Counted from the first letter of the stretch, positions 1 through 8,326 are shown. The stretch: DNA of 47,584 bases from Meiothermus granaticius NBRC 107808 (GCF_003574355.1 NZ_QWLB01000029.1:1-47584); one strand, 5' to 3'. Made by a program: numbers and translations. Notes: generated by a model from the sequence alone, not told the origin.

Positions 1-668
1 CCCCCCAGCACCCCCGCCGACCGAAGGTATAGCTGGGTGGCCCGGGCCCCTCTTTTCAGGGCCTGCTGAAACCCCTCGAGGCCACAAAAATAGATCAGTG
101 TGGCCAGCTCGCCAATCACCGTGAAGCCCCGGATGGCTTGCTCCTGCTCCCACAGCCGCTGGGCAAGGCCCTCAGACCGCTGCCAGGGGATTTTCAGGTA
201 ATGCTCCGGGCCGTGGTGGCCGCGGAGCTGGTGCTCGTACTCGAGCCGGGCCCGGCCCCGTAGCCGTAGCACGGCACCGGGGGCGCAGTAGCGGGGGTTG
301 AGCTCGGTGAGGACCCCCCGGCAAGCCAGCGGACGATAAGGGTGCGCGGAGCAGGCCCCCGCCTCATCGAGCAGAGGACAACGATGGGCCCCTAGAAAGT
401 AGCGGGTGGGAAAGTCGGGCTGGCCCTTGCCGCGGGCGATTGCCTCGAGCCGCGCGTGGCCTACGCGCTCAGTGCGAGCCAGGATCTGGGGGGAAAGCCG
501 GGCCCGCAAATACTCTGCCTCGGCCAGGCCCAAGGTGACCAAGGCGTGACAGCAGGCGTAGCACCCCTTGTGGCAACTGGGCTTCAGGCCAGAGCTGCGC
601 AGATAGCCCTGGATGCGCCGCTCCAACTTGGCGTGAGCCCCGGCTACCGCTTGGTCCAGGTGCTGCAT
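1..668 (-). CDS. YkgJ-family cysteine-cluster protein (partial, C-terminus off the left edge)
   Basis: An open frame of 222 codons starts at ATG 668 and leaves the window without a stop. Residues of about 33-45 read CHKGCYACC. A second cluster further on (C-x-LLDEAGAC, then RPLACRG, then YCAPG) completes the usual YkgJ/UPF0153 cysteine pattern, which is thought to bind a metal or an Fe-S cluster. The family has no established reaction, so only a metal-binding role is inferred. The start is supported by a TACACT box at 679-684 lying 10 nt upstream. The gene is divergent from glgP, with 116 bp between the two starts. Confidence 0.8.
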   Translation of the reverse strand, partial: MQHLDQAVAGAHAKLERRIQGYLRSSGLKPSCHKGCYACCHALVTLGLAEAEYLRARLSPQILARTERVGHARLEAIARGKGQPDFPTRYFLGAHRCPLLDEAGACSAHPYRPLACRGVLTELNPRYCAPGAVLRLRGRARLEYEHQLRGHHGPEHYLKIPWQRSEGLAQRLWEQEQAIRGFTVIGELATLIYFCGLEGFQQALKRGARATQLYLRSAGVLG

Positions 669-678
669 AAACCCCCCG

Positions 679-684
679 AGTGTA
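679..684 (-). promoter_or_regulatory. -10 box of the YkgJ-like gene
   Basis: TACACT on the minus strand, 10 nt before ATG 668. No clear -35 box was seen. The spacing predicts a 5' leader of only a few bases. Confidence 0.4.
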
Positions 685-743
685 GCGCTAAAACCTGGAG
701 GAAAACTGTGGGGAAGCTCATGCCTGGGGGGCTTTATCAAAAT

Positions 744-776
744 TTGACATGGAGCCAGAAGTGGAGGTGGTACAAT
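744..776 (+). promoter_or_regulatory. Promoter of glgP
   Basis: TTGACA (744-749) and TACAAT (771-776) lie upstream of ATG 785. The 21-bp spacing is long for a sigma-70-type promoter, so the -35 assignment is weak. The -10 box lies 8 nt before the ATG, which predicts a leaderless mRNA. Confidence 0.5.
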
Positions 777-784
777 CCCGTGTT

Positions 785-3304
785 ATGAACGTGATCGGAC
801 GCATCACCGCAATGCCCACCCTGCCCGAGCCCCTGCGGGGACTGCGCGAGGTGGCCTATAACCTCTGGTGGAGCTGGAACCCCGAGGCCCAGCGCCTGTT
901 TGAGGCCATCAATCCTTCGGCCTGGAAGCGCTTCCGATCCAACCCGGTGAAGGCTCTGCTCGAGGCCGATCCCGAGCGCCTATCGGCCCTGGCAGAAAAC
1001 GCCGCCTATGTGGGGGCGGTAGAGGCTACGGTGCATCGCTTCCGCACCTACCTGGCCACACGGCCCAAAAAAGAGCCGACCATCGCCTACTTCTCGATGG
1101 AATTTGGCTTTCATGAGTCGCTGCCGGTTTATTCCGGGGGTCTGGGGATTCTGGCGGGAGACCATGTGAAATCGGCCTCTGACCTGGGCCTGAGCCTGAC
1201 CGGGTTGGGGATTTTTTACCACGAGGGGTATTTCCGCCAGGAACTCTCCCTGGAGGGGCAGCAGACCGAGGTCTACGAGGCCCTGCTGGCTGAGGAGCTT
1301 CCGCTCACCCCGGTTACAACCCAGGACGGCAAGCCGCTAAAGGTAGAGATTGAGTTTCCAGGGCGGATGGTTTACGTGGTGGCCTACAAAGCCCAGGTCG
1401 GAACCATCCCGGTATACCTGATGAGCGCCAACCTGCCGGAGAATGCTCCCGAAGACCGCAACCTTACCGCGCGGCTTTACGCCCCGGGACAGGAGATGCG
1501 CATCCAGCAAGAGCTGATTCTGGGAGTGGGTGGGGTGCGGTTGCTGCGGGCCCTGGGCCTTAGGCCGGAGGTCTGGCACATGAACGAGGGCCACGCGGCT
1601 TTCTTGGGCCTGGAGCGTATCCGCGAGCTGGTGGCTTCGGGGCGGCCCTTCGCCGAGGCCCTCGAGGCTGCCGCGGCGGGGGCGCTGTTCACCACCCATA
1701 CCCCGGTGCCGGCTGGGCATGACAGCTTCCCCATGGATCTGGTGAGCCGTTATCTCGAGGGGTGGTGGGGCAAGCTGGGCATCTCCAAGGAGCAGTTCTT
1801 GGGGCTGGGCCAGGAAGAGAAGTCGTATGGCCCGGTCTTTTCGATGTCCAATCTGGCCCTTGCGACCTCACGTGCCGCCGGCGGGGTTTCGAGGCTGCAC
1901 GGGGAGGTTTCGCGGGAGATGTTCAAGGAGCGTTGGCCGGGGCTCGAGACCGAGGAAGTGCCCATTGATAGCGTCACCAATGGGGTTCATACCTTCACCT
2001 GGCTCAACCCCGAACTCCACGCCCTCTATAGCCACGCCTTCCCTAAGGGGTGGGCAGAAAACCTGCAGGACGGGGGCTTATGGAAGACCGAAAACCTGAC
2101 CGAGGAGGACCTCTGGCGGGCCCGCAACACCCTGCGGGCCAGCCTGATACGCGAGGTACGGAGCCGACTCTTTGAGCAGCGCCGCCGCAACGGCGAACTG
2201 CCGGCCAGGCTGCGGGCTGCGGAGAAGGTATTGGATGCAACCGCCCTGACCCTCGGTTTCGCTCGCCGCTTTGCCACCTATAAGCGGGCCATTTTGCTCT
2301 TCAGCGACCCTGACCGCCTGCTCTCGATCTTGAATGGTCCATTGCCCGTACAGATTGTGTTTGCTGGCAAGGCCCACCCCAAGGACGAGCCAGGCAAGGA
2401 GTTCATTAAGAAGCTGGCCGAGCGGATCAAAAGCCTGGGTTTAGAGGACAAGCTGATCCTGCTCGAGAACTACGACATGGGGTTGGCGCGGACCCTGGTG
2501 CAGGGGGTGGATGTGTGGCTCAATACCCCCCGGCGCCCGATGGAGGCTTCGGGCACCTCGGGGATGAAAGCTGCGCTCAATGGGGGGCTCAATTTCTCGG
2601 TGCTGGATGGTTGGTGGGCTGAGGCCTTCAACACCACTAACGGCTGGGCCATTGGAGATGAGCGGGCCTACGCCACCGAGGAGGCCCAGGATCAGGCCGA
2701 TGCTCAGAGCCTCTATGACACCCTGCAGCACGAGATCATCCCCCTGTTCTATGCCCGGGGCTCGGTGGGTACCCCCTCGGGCTGGCTGGCCATGGTGCGT
2801 GAGAGCATCCGCACCTGTGGGCCGGTATATTCGGCCCAGCGCATGGTTCACGAGTACCACCACAGGTTTTACCTTCCCCTGGCCAAGCGCTCGAGCCATC
2901 TCCTGGAGCAGGATGGGGAGGCACTCAAGACCCTTGCCGCTTGGAAAGCCCAGATCGGCTCGAGCTGGAACAATGTCCGCTTGTGGGTTGAGGCTCCCAA
3001 GGTGGAGGCCGGCCAGTCGCTTCACCTCCGGGCTTTCCTGCAAGCCTACGGCCTGCCTACCGAGACCCTACAGGTGGAGCTGGTGGTCCGCCGCAGTACC
3101 GGAGAGCTCGAGGTGCTCCCGCTCAAGCCCGCCGGTCAGGAGCGGGAGGCCCTGCTCTTCACGGGGAGCTACCTGCCTTCTCGACCCGGCAGCTACATCT
3201 ATGGGGTGCGGGCGGTGGCGGTGCATCCCGAGTTGTCCAGCCCCCATGAGGTGGCCTTCGTGCGCTGGGCGGAGGCCCAAACCCACAGCCTTCTGCCGGC
3301 ATGA
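785..3304 (+). CDS. glgP: Alpha-glucan (maltodextrin/glycogen) phosphorylase
   Basis: 839 aa. It should release glucose-1-phosphate from alpha-1,4-glucans in the cytoplasm, using pyridoxal phosphate. The N-terminus (NLWWSWNPEAQRLF) is the DUF3417 domain of the thermophile/actinobacterial branch of GT35. The body follows with YFSMEFGFHESLPVYSGGLG, HMNEGHAAF and TTHTPVPAGHD. The cofactor region is EASGTSGMKAALNGG, whose Lys should hold PLP. An upstream in-frame ATG at 749 would add 12 residues, but it overlaps the promoter. ATG 785 is preferred because TACAAT ends 8 nt before it and MNVIGRITAMPTLPEPLRG looks like a natural family N-terminus. mtnA follows 39 bp later with its own -10 box. Confidence 0.95.
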   Translation: MNVIGRITAMPTLPEPLRGLREVAYNLWWSWNPEAQRLFEAINPSAWKRFRSNPVKALLEADPERLSALAENAAYVGAVEATVHRFRTYLATRPKKEPTIAYFSMEFGFHESLPVYSGGLGILAGDHVKSASDLGLSLTGLGIFYHEGYFRQELSLEGQQTEVYEALLAEELPLTPVTTQDGKPLKVEIEFPGRMVYVVAYKAQVGTIPVYLMSANLPENAPEDRNLTARLYAPGQEMRIQQELILGVGGVRLLRALGLRPEVWHMNEGHAAFLGLERIRELVASGRPFAEALEAAAAGALFTTHTPVPAGHDSFPMDLVSRYLEGWWGKLGISKEQFLGLGQEEKSYGPVFSMSNLALATSRAAGGVSRLHGEVSREMFKERWPGLETEEVPIDSVTNGVHTFTWLNPELHALYSHAFPKGWAENLQDGGLWKTENLTEEDLWRARNTLRASLIREVRSRLFEQRRRNGELPARLRAAEKVLDATALTLGFARRFATYKRAILLFSDPDRLLSILNGPLPVQIVFAGKAHPKDEPGKEFIKKLAERIKSLGLEDKLILLENYDMGLARTLVQGVDVWLNTPRRPMEASGTSGMKAALNGGLNFSVLDGWWAEAFNTTNGWAIGDERAYATEEAQDQADAQSLYDTLQHEIIPLFYARGSVGTPSGWLAMVRESIRTCGPVYSAQRMVHEYHHRFYLPLAKRSSHLLEQDGEALKTLAAWKAQIGSSWNNVRLWVEAPKVEAGQSLHLRAFLQAYGLPTETLQVELVVRRSTGELEVLPLKPAGQEREALLFTGSYLPSRPGSYIYGVRAVAVHPELSSPHEVAFVRWAEAQTHSLLPA

Positions 3305-3330
3305 TGGGCCATACCGGGCTCGAGCCGGGG

Positions 3331-3336
3331 TAGACT
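3331..3336 (+). promoter_or_regulatory. -10 box of mtnA
   Basis: TAGACT, 7 nt before GTG 3344. No SD sequence fits between them, so a leaderless transcript is expected. ppc has the same TAGACTGCTG string before its start. Confidence 0.5.
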
Positions 3337-3343
3337 GCTGGGT

Positions 3344-4327
3344 GTGAGGGTGATTCCGTTTCGCTTTGAGGGAAACCGGTTCTGGCTCCTGGATCAACGC
3401 CGGTTGCCGAAGGAAGAGGTTTGGGTGCCCTGCCAGACCGCAGGGGAGGCTGCCGATGGCATCCGGGAGATGGTGGTGCGCGGGGCTCCGGCCATTGGGG
3501 TGACGGCGGCCTACGGGATGGTGTTGGCCCACCTTTCGGGGCAGGACCCCGCTGAGGCCGATAGGGTGTTGAGAAAGAGCCGCCCCACCGCCGTCAACCT
3601 GTTTTACGCCCTGGACCGGATGAAGCCCCACTGGGGGGACCTCGAGGGCTCGCTGCGGGAAGCCCAGGCCATCTGGGCCGAGGTCGAAGCCACCGAGCAG
3701 GCCATCAGCCAGCATGGCGCCCGGGTGCTGAAGGGCCAGGTGCTCACCCATTGCAACACCGGCCCTCTGGCCACCGGCGGGTACGGTACCGCTTTAGGGG
3801 CGATTATCGAGGCCCATCGTCTGGGGCGGGTTTCTCACGTCTGGGTGGACGAGACCCGGCCCTACCTTCAGGGGGCCCGCCTCACAGCCTACGAACTGCA
3901 GAAGGCCGGGGTTCCGGCCACCCTGATCACCGATAACATGGCGGCCTATTTCATGGCCAAAGGGCAGGTGGACGCGGTGATCCTGGGCACCGATCGGATG
4001 GCCCTGAACGGTGATTTCGCCAACAAGATCGGCACCTATGGTGTGGCGGTTTTGGCCCATCACCACGGGATTCCCTTCTATCCAGCCTTGCCGCTCTCCT
4101 CGGTGGACCCCCACCTCGAGACCGGGGCGGCCATCCCCATTGAGGAGCGCTCGGCCCTGGAGGTTACCCAGCTGCGGGGGGTGCAGATTGCCCCTGAAGG
4201 CTTTCCAGCAGCCCATCCGGCCTTTGATGTAACCCCCCACACCCTCGTTACTGGGATCGTGACCGAAAAGGGGGTGCTCTATCCCCCGTTTGATGATGCC
4301 CTGCGGGGAGCTTTGGGCTGGGGGTAG
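3344..4327 (+). CDS. mtnA: S-methyl-5-thioribose-1-phosphate isomerase
   Basis: 327 aa, GTG start. It converts 5-methylthioribose-1-phosphate to methylthioribulose-1-phosphate in methionine salvage. The expected catalytic residues are present: Cys137 in THCNTGPLATGG and Asp217 in GTDRMALNGDFANKIGTYG. RGAPAIGVTAAYG near residue 46 is the usual substrate-site motif. No other salvage gene lies nearby. The ComF-like gene starts 3 nt after the stop, so the two are probably co-transcribed. A distant family member such as ribose-1,5-bisphosphate isomerase is possible, but the length and motifs fit MtnA better. Confidence 0.93.
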   Translation: MRVIPFRFEGNRFWLLDQRRLPKEEVWVPCQTAGEAADGIREMVVRGAPAIGVTAAYGMVLAHLSGQDPAEADRVLRKSRPTAVNLFYALDRMKPHWGDLEGSLREAQAIWAEVEATEQAISQHGARVLKGQVLTHCNTGPLATGGYGTALGAIIEAHRLGRVSHVWVDETRPYLQGARLTAYELQKAGVPATLITDNMAAYFMAKGQVDAVILGTDRMALNGDFANKIGTYGVAVLAHHHGIPFYPALPLSSVDPHLETGAAIPIEERSALEVTQLRGVQIAPEGFPAAHPAFDVTPHTLVTGIVTEKGVLYPPFDDALRGALGWG

Positions 4328-4330
4328 CCG

Positions 4331-4954
4331 ATGTTCAAGACGGCTTGGCTCGAGGCCCTTCTAGGCCTGCGCTGCCCGGGCTGTGGGGCTCCCCTGGATC
4401 AGCCTACCCTCTGCAAGGCCTGTGCTGCGGAACTGGTTCCGCGCTACCTGCCGAACTGGGTTTACTTGGGCAGCTACGCCCGCTTCGGCGGATTGAGCCG
4501 GGGGATCAAGTACCGGGGTCACCGCGAACTGGCGGTATGGGTGGGCCATCAACTCGGGCGGGGGGTGCGGCAGGCCGGGTGGCCGATAGAGGCCGTGACG
4601 GCGGTGCCCACCTTGTATTACCGCCAGGCCCAACGCGGCTATAACCAGGCGGAACTCATCGCGCGGGCGGTGGCCCAGGAACTGGGGGTGCCCTACCGCG
4701 CGGCCCTTTCTCGAGTCCGTTACTCTAAGTCTCAGACGCGAAAAACCCTACTGCAGCGGCTCGAGCTTCCCCAGGACACCTTTGCCCCTCGAGCCCCGCT
4801 GGGGGGGCATTGGCTCTTGGTAGATGATGTGGTTACCACCGGCACGACTTTCTCCAGGGCTAAGGCGGCGCTGCTGGGGGCAGGCGCGGCAAGGGTGTAT
4901 GGGGCGGCGATTGCGATAAAGAGCCCATATCAACTTTCACGTTTTTCCCTATAA
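4331..4954 (+). CDS. comF: ComF-family phosphoribosyltransferase-like protein
   Basis: 207 aa. The N-terminal zinc ribbon has cysteines at 15, 18, 28 and 31 (CPGCG and CKAC). The C-terminal half is a type I phosphoribosyltransferase fold with the PRPP loop LLVDDVVTTGTT near residue 161. ComF proteins assist natural transformation, probably by helping to pull in or handle single-stranded DNA, and Thermaceae are highly competent. No other com gene is present here. The start ATG 4331 follows mtnA by 3 nt. The 3' end overlaps the -10 box of the next gene. Confidence 0.88.
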   Translation: MFKTAWLEALLGLRCPGCGAPLDQPTLCKACAAELVPRYLPNWVYLGSYARFGGLSRGIKYRGHRELAVWVGHQLGRGVRQAGWPIEAVTAVPTLYYRQAQRGYNQAELIARAVAQELGVPYRAALSRVRYSKSQTRKTLLQRLELPQDTFAPRAPLGGHWLLVDDVVTTGTTFSRAKAALLGAGAARVYGAAIAIKSPYQLSRFSL

Positions 4955-4955
4955 T
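4950..4955 (+). promoter_or_regulatory. -10 box of the DUF4258 gene
   Basis: A perfect TATAAT that overlaps the stop of the ComF-like gene. It would give a leader of about 48 nt, unusually long for this window, containing the hairpin at 4966-4988. No -35 match was seen. Confidence 0.45.
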
Positions 4956-4965
4956 TAGACCGTTC

Positions 4966-4988
4966 GCCCACACCCCGCCCGTGTGGGC
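4966..4988 (+). promoter_or_regulatory. Leader hairpin upstream of the DUF4258 gene
   Basis: Perfect 8-bp stem GCCCACAC / GTGTGGGC with a 7-nt loop. No T-run follows, so it is not a standard intrinsic terminator. It lies between the TATAAT box and the SD sequence, inside the predicted 5' leader. Confidence 0.4.
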
Positions 4989-5010
4989 TTCGCAATTGGG
5001 AGGGGAGCGC

Positions 5011-5424
5011 ATGTTCAGACGCCCACGGATTCGCAGGCTCGAGGAACTCCTCCCTTTTGTCCGTGAGGGTCGCTACCGCATCGGCCCGCACGTGGCCAAG
5101 CACATGATTCAAGAGGGCTTCATCGAGCACGATGTGCTTCAGGCCATCGAATGGGGCCGTGAGCTGGCGGTTTACCCGGAAGAAAGCCGGATGCTGGTGC
5201 TGGGCTATATGGTCTTTCCGCCCCAACTGCGCCTACCGCTGCATGTGGTGCTGGAGTACCGCGAGCAGCGCTGGGTGGATATCGTCACCGCTTTCATCCC
5301 CAAGAAGCCGCATGAGGTGTACTCCAGAGCCCGGATTGCGGCCATCCTTCGCTTCGATGGCACGTTTGAGGAGGTGCGCTGGAAGCGGCCTAGGGTTCTC
5401 AGCCCGGAACAGATCCCCAAGTGA
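5011..5424 (+). CDS. DUF4258 domain protein
   Basis: 137 aa, start ATG 5011 with a purine-rich SD (GGGAGGGGAG) just upstream. A 10-codon N-terminal extension is possible but lacks an SD. Residues of about 25-105 match the DUF4258 pattern: HVAKHMIQEGF, then DVLQAIEWG, then a hydrophobic strand LPLHVVLEY and VDIVTAFIP. That fold is related to RelE/BrnT-like toxins. No antitoxin-like HTH gene is adjacent: ComF lies upstream and convergent ribF downstream. Toxin activity is therefore not supported. A basic tail of about 30 residues follows the domain. Function unknown. Confidence 0.8.
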   Translation: MFRRPRIRRLEELLPFVREGRYRIGPHVAKHMIQEGFIEHDVLQAIEWGRELAVYPEESRMLVLGYMVFPPQLRLPLHVVLEYREQRWVDIVTAFIPKKPHEVYSRARIAAILRFDGTFEEVRWKRPRVLSPEQIPK

Positions 5425-5438
5425 CCTGGTCTGAGGCT

Positions 5439-6332
5439 CTACCGTGAGCGCTCGAGCGCGGCCCGTGCGGCCTGGGCATCCCGGGACAACTGCGCCTTGA
5501 GCTCCTCGAGCCCACTGAGCGGCAGGTCTTGCCGTAGCCGGGCCACGAACTCTACCCCCAGCTCCTCGCCGTAGAGGTCGCCGCTGAACTCAAACAGGTG
5601 CACCTCGAAACGCAGAGACTGGCCGGCCACCACGGGCCGATACCCCACATAGGCCATCCCCCCATGCTGACCGTGCAGGCTGCGCACCCGCACCGCGAAA
5701 ATCCCCATGGGCAGCAACTTGAGCGGGGCCACTTCGATGTTGGCGGTGGGGAAGCCTAGGGTTCGGCCCAGTTTATCCCCCTCGCCCACGATGCCCCGGG
5801 CGGTGTAAGGGCGGCCCAGCAGGCGATGCACCGCCGCTACGTCCCCTTCCTTCAGCAGCTCCCGGATACGGCTCGACTTAACCGGTTGCCCTTCTAGCTC
5901 TAGAAGCGGGACCACCTGGGTGGGAGCCACGCGCCGCAAGTCCTCGAGCCCTCCGGCCCGGCCTTTGCCGAAGCGGAAATCTTCTCCCACAAAGAGGAGC
6001 TGGGCCTCGAGCCCCCTCAGATCGCCCAAAAACTCCTCCTGGCTGCGCTGGGCGAAGGTGGCGTTGAAGGGCACGATCAGCGCGATCTCTACCCCCAGAG
6101 CCCGCAGCAGCTCGATTTTCTCGGCCAGGTCGGTGAGGAAGCCCTCCCCTTTGGTGAAGACCTTGCTGGGCGGATCGAAGGTGTAGACCAGCAGGGGTAG
6201 GTGGCGCGTGTGGGCTTCTTGTTGGGCCAAATGCAGCAGGTGCTGATGTCCCAGGTGCAGCCCGTCAAAGCTGCCGATGGCCACCACCTTGGGCCCAGGG
6301 GGGGCCCCCTCGGGGTCGTTAATCAGCAGCAT
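5439..6332 (-). CDS. ribF: Bifunctional riboflavin kinase / FAD synthetase
   Basis: 297 aa. It makes FMN and then FAD from riboflavin and ATP in the cytoplasm. The N-terminal nucleotidyltransferase domain carries GSFDGLHLGHQHLL (residues 22-35). VKSSRIRELLKEGDV follows near residue 150. The C-terminal flavokinase domain has GDKLGRTLGFPTANI near residue 185. Its start overlaps the end of the upstream Nudix gene by 14 nt, indicating translational coupling. It converges with the DUF4258 gene, 14 bp away. Confidence 0.95.
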   Translation of the reverse strand: MLLINDPEGAPPGPKVVAIGSFDGLHLGHQHLLHLAQQEAHTRHLPLLVYTFDPPSKVFTKGEGFLTDLAEKIELLRALGVEIALIVPFNATFAQRSQEEFLGDLRGLEAQLLFVGEDFRFGKGRAGGLEDLRRVAPTQVVPLLELEGQPVKSSRIRELLKEGDVAAVHRLLGRPYTARGIVGEGDKLGRTLGFPTANIEVAPLKLLPMGIFAVRVRSLHGQHGGMAYVGYRPVVAGQSLRFEVHLFEFSGDLYGEELGVEFVARLRQDLPLSGLEELKAQLSRDAQAARAALERSR

Positions 6333-6810
6333 GGCGGTTGAGGTGGAAGAGGATTCCGGCCATGGTCGAAGCGGAGATCTCGACCTCCCCGGCTCGAGCC
6401 GCCCGCAGCACCCCCTGGGGCTCGAGCCACTCTACGCTGAGGTCTTCGTCGTCATCGGGTTGCGCGCTGGCCGGAACCAGGTGGGTGGCCCGGAACACAT
6501 GCAGCTTCTCGTCACAAAAACCAGGGGAGAGGTAGAACGCGGCCAGGAACTCGAGGGCTCCCCCGAGCTGGGCCTCCTCGGCCAACTCACGGCGGGCCGC
6601 TTCTTCGGGGGTTTCGCCGGGGTTGATCAGCCCTGCCGGGATTTCCAAGGTGGCTGCTTTGACCGCGGGGCGATACTGCCGCACGAACAACACCTTGCCG
6701 TCCCTCTCAGCCAGAATGGCTACCGCATGGGCGTGCTCCACGATCTCATAGCGGCCCTCGAGGGCCAGATTGATGATGCGACCTCGGTAGATGTACTCCC
6801 GCTCGGGCAT
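6319..6810 (-). CDS. Nudix hydrolase, ADP-ribose pyrophosphatase type
   Basis: 163 aa. The Nudix box is complete: GLINPGETPEEAARRELAEE, then AQLG. The preceding VRQYRPAVKAATLEIPAG is typical of ADP-ribose pyrophosphatases, which split ADP-ribose to AMP and ribose-5-phosphate. Substrate is inferred from this resemblance only. Coupling to ribF (14-nt overlap) hints that it may act on a flavin- or nucleotide-derived compound. A very clear promoter with -10 box 6 nt before the ATG fixes the start. Confidence 0.9.
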   Translation of the reverse strand: MPEREYIYRGRIINLALEGRYEIVEHAHAVAILAERDGKVLFVRQYRPAVKAATLEIPAGLINPGETPEEAARRELAEEAQLGGALEFLAAFYLSPGFCDEKLHVFRATHLVPASAQPDDDEDLSVEWLEPQGVLRAARAGEVEISASTMAGILFHLNRHAAD

Positions 6811-6816
6811 GGGGAT

Positions 6817-6845
6817 ACGGTAAAACGCCAGCGGTCGAACGTCAA
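6817..6845 (-). promoter_or_regulatory. Leaderless promoter of the Nudix-ribF operon
   Basis: On the minus strand TTGACG (6845-6840), a 17-bp spacer, TACCGT (6822-6817), then ATCCCC and the ATG. It is the cleanest example in the window of a promoter placed directly against the start codon. Confidence 0.75.
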
Positions 6846-6900
6846 ACCTCGAAACCGTAACGCTCCCGTAACCCCTCCCGCGCTACCCTCAGCCTGGGGG

Positions 6901-7119
6901 GTGGAGCCATTGCTACAGAATTCTGCATCTGCGGTGGAACGCATTCATGTGGTGTTTGAATATCAGGGTACGACCGGACGGCTGGTGGTGGGGCCGAGGT
7001 CCCGGCGGCGTTACTTCTTTCGGGGTCGGGGCTGCCGCCTCGAGGTAGATCCCCGCGACCGGCCCTACATCGCTCGCATGCCGCACCTTCGGCAGGTTTT
7101 TAGCGAACCGGAGGGCTAA
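6901..7119 (+). CDS. Small basic orphan protein, phage-protein-like
   Basis: 72 aa if it starts at GTG 6901, or 61 aa from GTG 6934; neither start has a convincing SD. The C-terminal 60 residues look like a real small beta-rich domain (RIHVVFEYQG, then LVVGPRSRRRYFFRG, LEVDPRD, then MPHLRQVF). The pattern reminds me of short proteins in tailed-phage structural modules, but that is an impression and I can name no family. It is alone between the Nudix gene and the convergent oxidoreductase, whose stop it overlaps by 4 nt. A TACCCT box lies at 6884-6889. Confidence 0.5.
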   Translation: MEPLLQNSASAVERIHVVFEYQGTTGRLVVGPRSRRRYFFRGRGCRLEVDPRDRPYIARMPHLRQVFSEPEG

Positions 7120-8270
7120 AGCAGCACCGAGCCCAGATTGGGCTGGCCCTCAGCGAACCGCTCGGGACGCAAGGGGCGTAGATCGAGGGTGGTTTGCCCT
7201 GCGCTGAGCAGTTCGGCCAGGCACGCGCCCAAGGCGGGCGCGTGCATGTTGCCGTGCCCGCTCGAGCCGTTGACCAGGTATAGCCCCGGACGCTCTCTTA
7301 CCGGCCCCACCAGGGCATGCTTGTCGGGCGAGACCTCGTAGAGCCCGGCCCAGCAGGCCTCAAGGTCAATCTGGGCCTCGGCTAGGGCCGGAATCCGCTG
7401 CTGGGCTCGAGCGAGCACAGCGGGGAGCCAGCGGGGGTCAAAGGTGGTATCGAAGGGGTCTGTGGTGGGTGGGGTCTGGGGCAGCAGCAGCAGCACCCGC
7501 CCGTCGCGCACCCGCAGGTGAAACCCGTCCGAACAGAAGATGCTCATGGGCATGGTCTCGGGGAGCGGCGAGGGCCCGGCCACCACCGCCACCTGTCGCT
7601 TTTCAGGGTGGATGGGCAGCTCGAGGCCAAACTTCCGCCCCACCTCGGCCGCCCAGGCCCCGCCGGCGTTCACCACCCGCTCGGTGGAATAGGCCTCCAG
7701 GGGGGTTCGAATCCCGACCACCTGATCCCCGTTTAGCACCGCTTGCCAATCCTGTAGGCCAAAAACGAACTCCACCCCCCGACGCTGGGCGGCCTCTAGA
7801 TACCCCTGCAACAGGTTGGCAGGCCGGATGAAGCCGTCCGTGGGACAGAAGCTCCCGCCCACGATGCCCTCCAGGCCAAGGTGGGGGTTGATCTCGGCGA
7901 TCTTCTGCGGAGAAACCGCTCGAGCCTCGCTCAGCCCGGCTTCATGCTGCGTGTGCAGCCCGCGCTGCAGCTCTTCCCACTCGGAAGGGGAGCTGGCCAG
8001 AAACAGATAACCGCAGGGCTGATATCCGGGGTTGACCCCGGTTTCCTCCTGGAATTCCAGCAGCTTTTTCCGAGACCACAGCGAAAGCTGAATGTTGATC
8101 GGGGTGGCAAACTGGGCCCGGTACCCCCCGGTCGCCCGCAGGGTGCTGCCCTCACCGGGGCGAGGGCGGCGCTCGAGCACCACCACCTTGAGCCCGGCTT
8201 GGGCCAGATGATAGGCCACACTGACTCCGATGAGGCCCGCCCCGATGACCACAGCGTCTGGATTGGACAT
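7116..8270 (-). CDS. FAD-dependent oxidoreductase (DAO / sarcosine oxidase beta-like)
   Basis: 384 aa from ATG 8270. The frame stays open upstream to 8843, but that part is antisense to ppc. The start is fixed by TATGCT ending 7 nt before this ATG. The N-terminus VVIGAGLIGVSVAYHLAQ is the dinucleotide-binding fold for FAD, and LVNGSSGHGNMHAPALG near the C-terminus is the second FAD contact. The layout fits the DAO family (glycine oxidase, sarcosine or proline dehydrogenase beta subunits), which oxidises secondary or primary amines of amino acids. No thiO/thiamine gene or partner subunit is nearby, so the substrate is open. Confidence 0.85.
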   Translation of the reverse strand: MSNPDAVVIGAGLIGVSVAYHLAQAGLKVVVLERRPRPGEGSTLRATGGYRAQFATPINIQLSLWSRKKLLEFQEETGVNPGYQPCGYLFLASSPSEWEELQRGLHTQHEAGLSEARAVSPQKIAEINPHLGLEGIVGGSFCPTDGFIRPANLLQGYLEAAQRRGVEFVFGLQDWQAVLNGDQVVGIRTPLEAYSTERVVNAGGAWAAEVGRKFGLELPIHPEKRQVAVVAGPSPLPETMPMSIFCSDGFHLRVRDGRVLLLLPQTPPTTDPFDTTFDPRWLPAVLARAQQRIPALAEAQIDLEACWAGLYEVSPDKHALVGPVRERPGLYLVNGSSGHGNMHAPALGACLAELLSAGQTTLDLRPLRPERFAEGQPNLGSVLL

Positions 8271-8277
8271 GGAACAG

Positions 8278-8283
8278 AGCATA
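8278..8283 (-). promoter_or_regulatory. -10 box of the FAD oxidoreductase
   Basis: TATGCT on the minus strand, 7 nt before ATG 8270. No -35 match at the usual distance. It is back-to-back with the ppc promoter in a 96-bp divergent region. Confidence 0.45.
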
Positions 8284-8326
8284 CGGAGGCAAAGCGCCCA
8301 GCGTCTAGGGTTCAAGGGATTCCCCC

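Noticed and set aside
456-788. 110-aa plus-strand frame
   Set aside because: It is antisense to the YkgJ-like gene, whose cysteine motifs are clear, and it crosses the glgP promoter.
2441-3043. 200-aa frame antisense to glgP
   Set aside because: No family pattern and no start signal; typical shadow of GC-rich coding DNA. The same holds for other long antisense frames, such as 3068-3751 and 28503-29390.
4950-5424. DUF4258 gene as half of a toxin-antitoxin pair
   Set aside because: No small antitoxin or HTH frame lies on either side; both neighbours are housekeeping genes.
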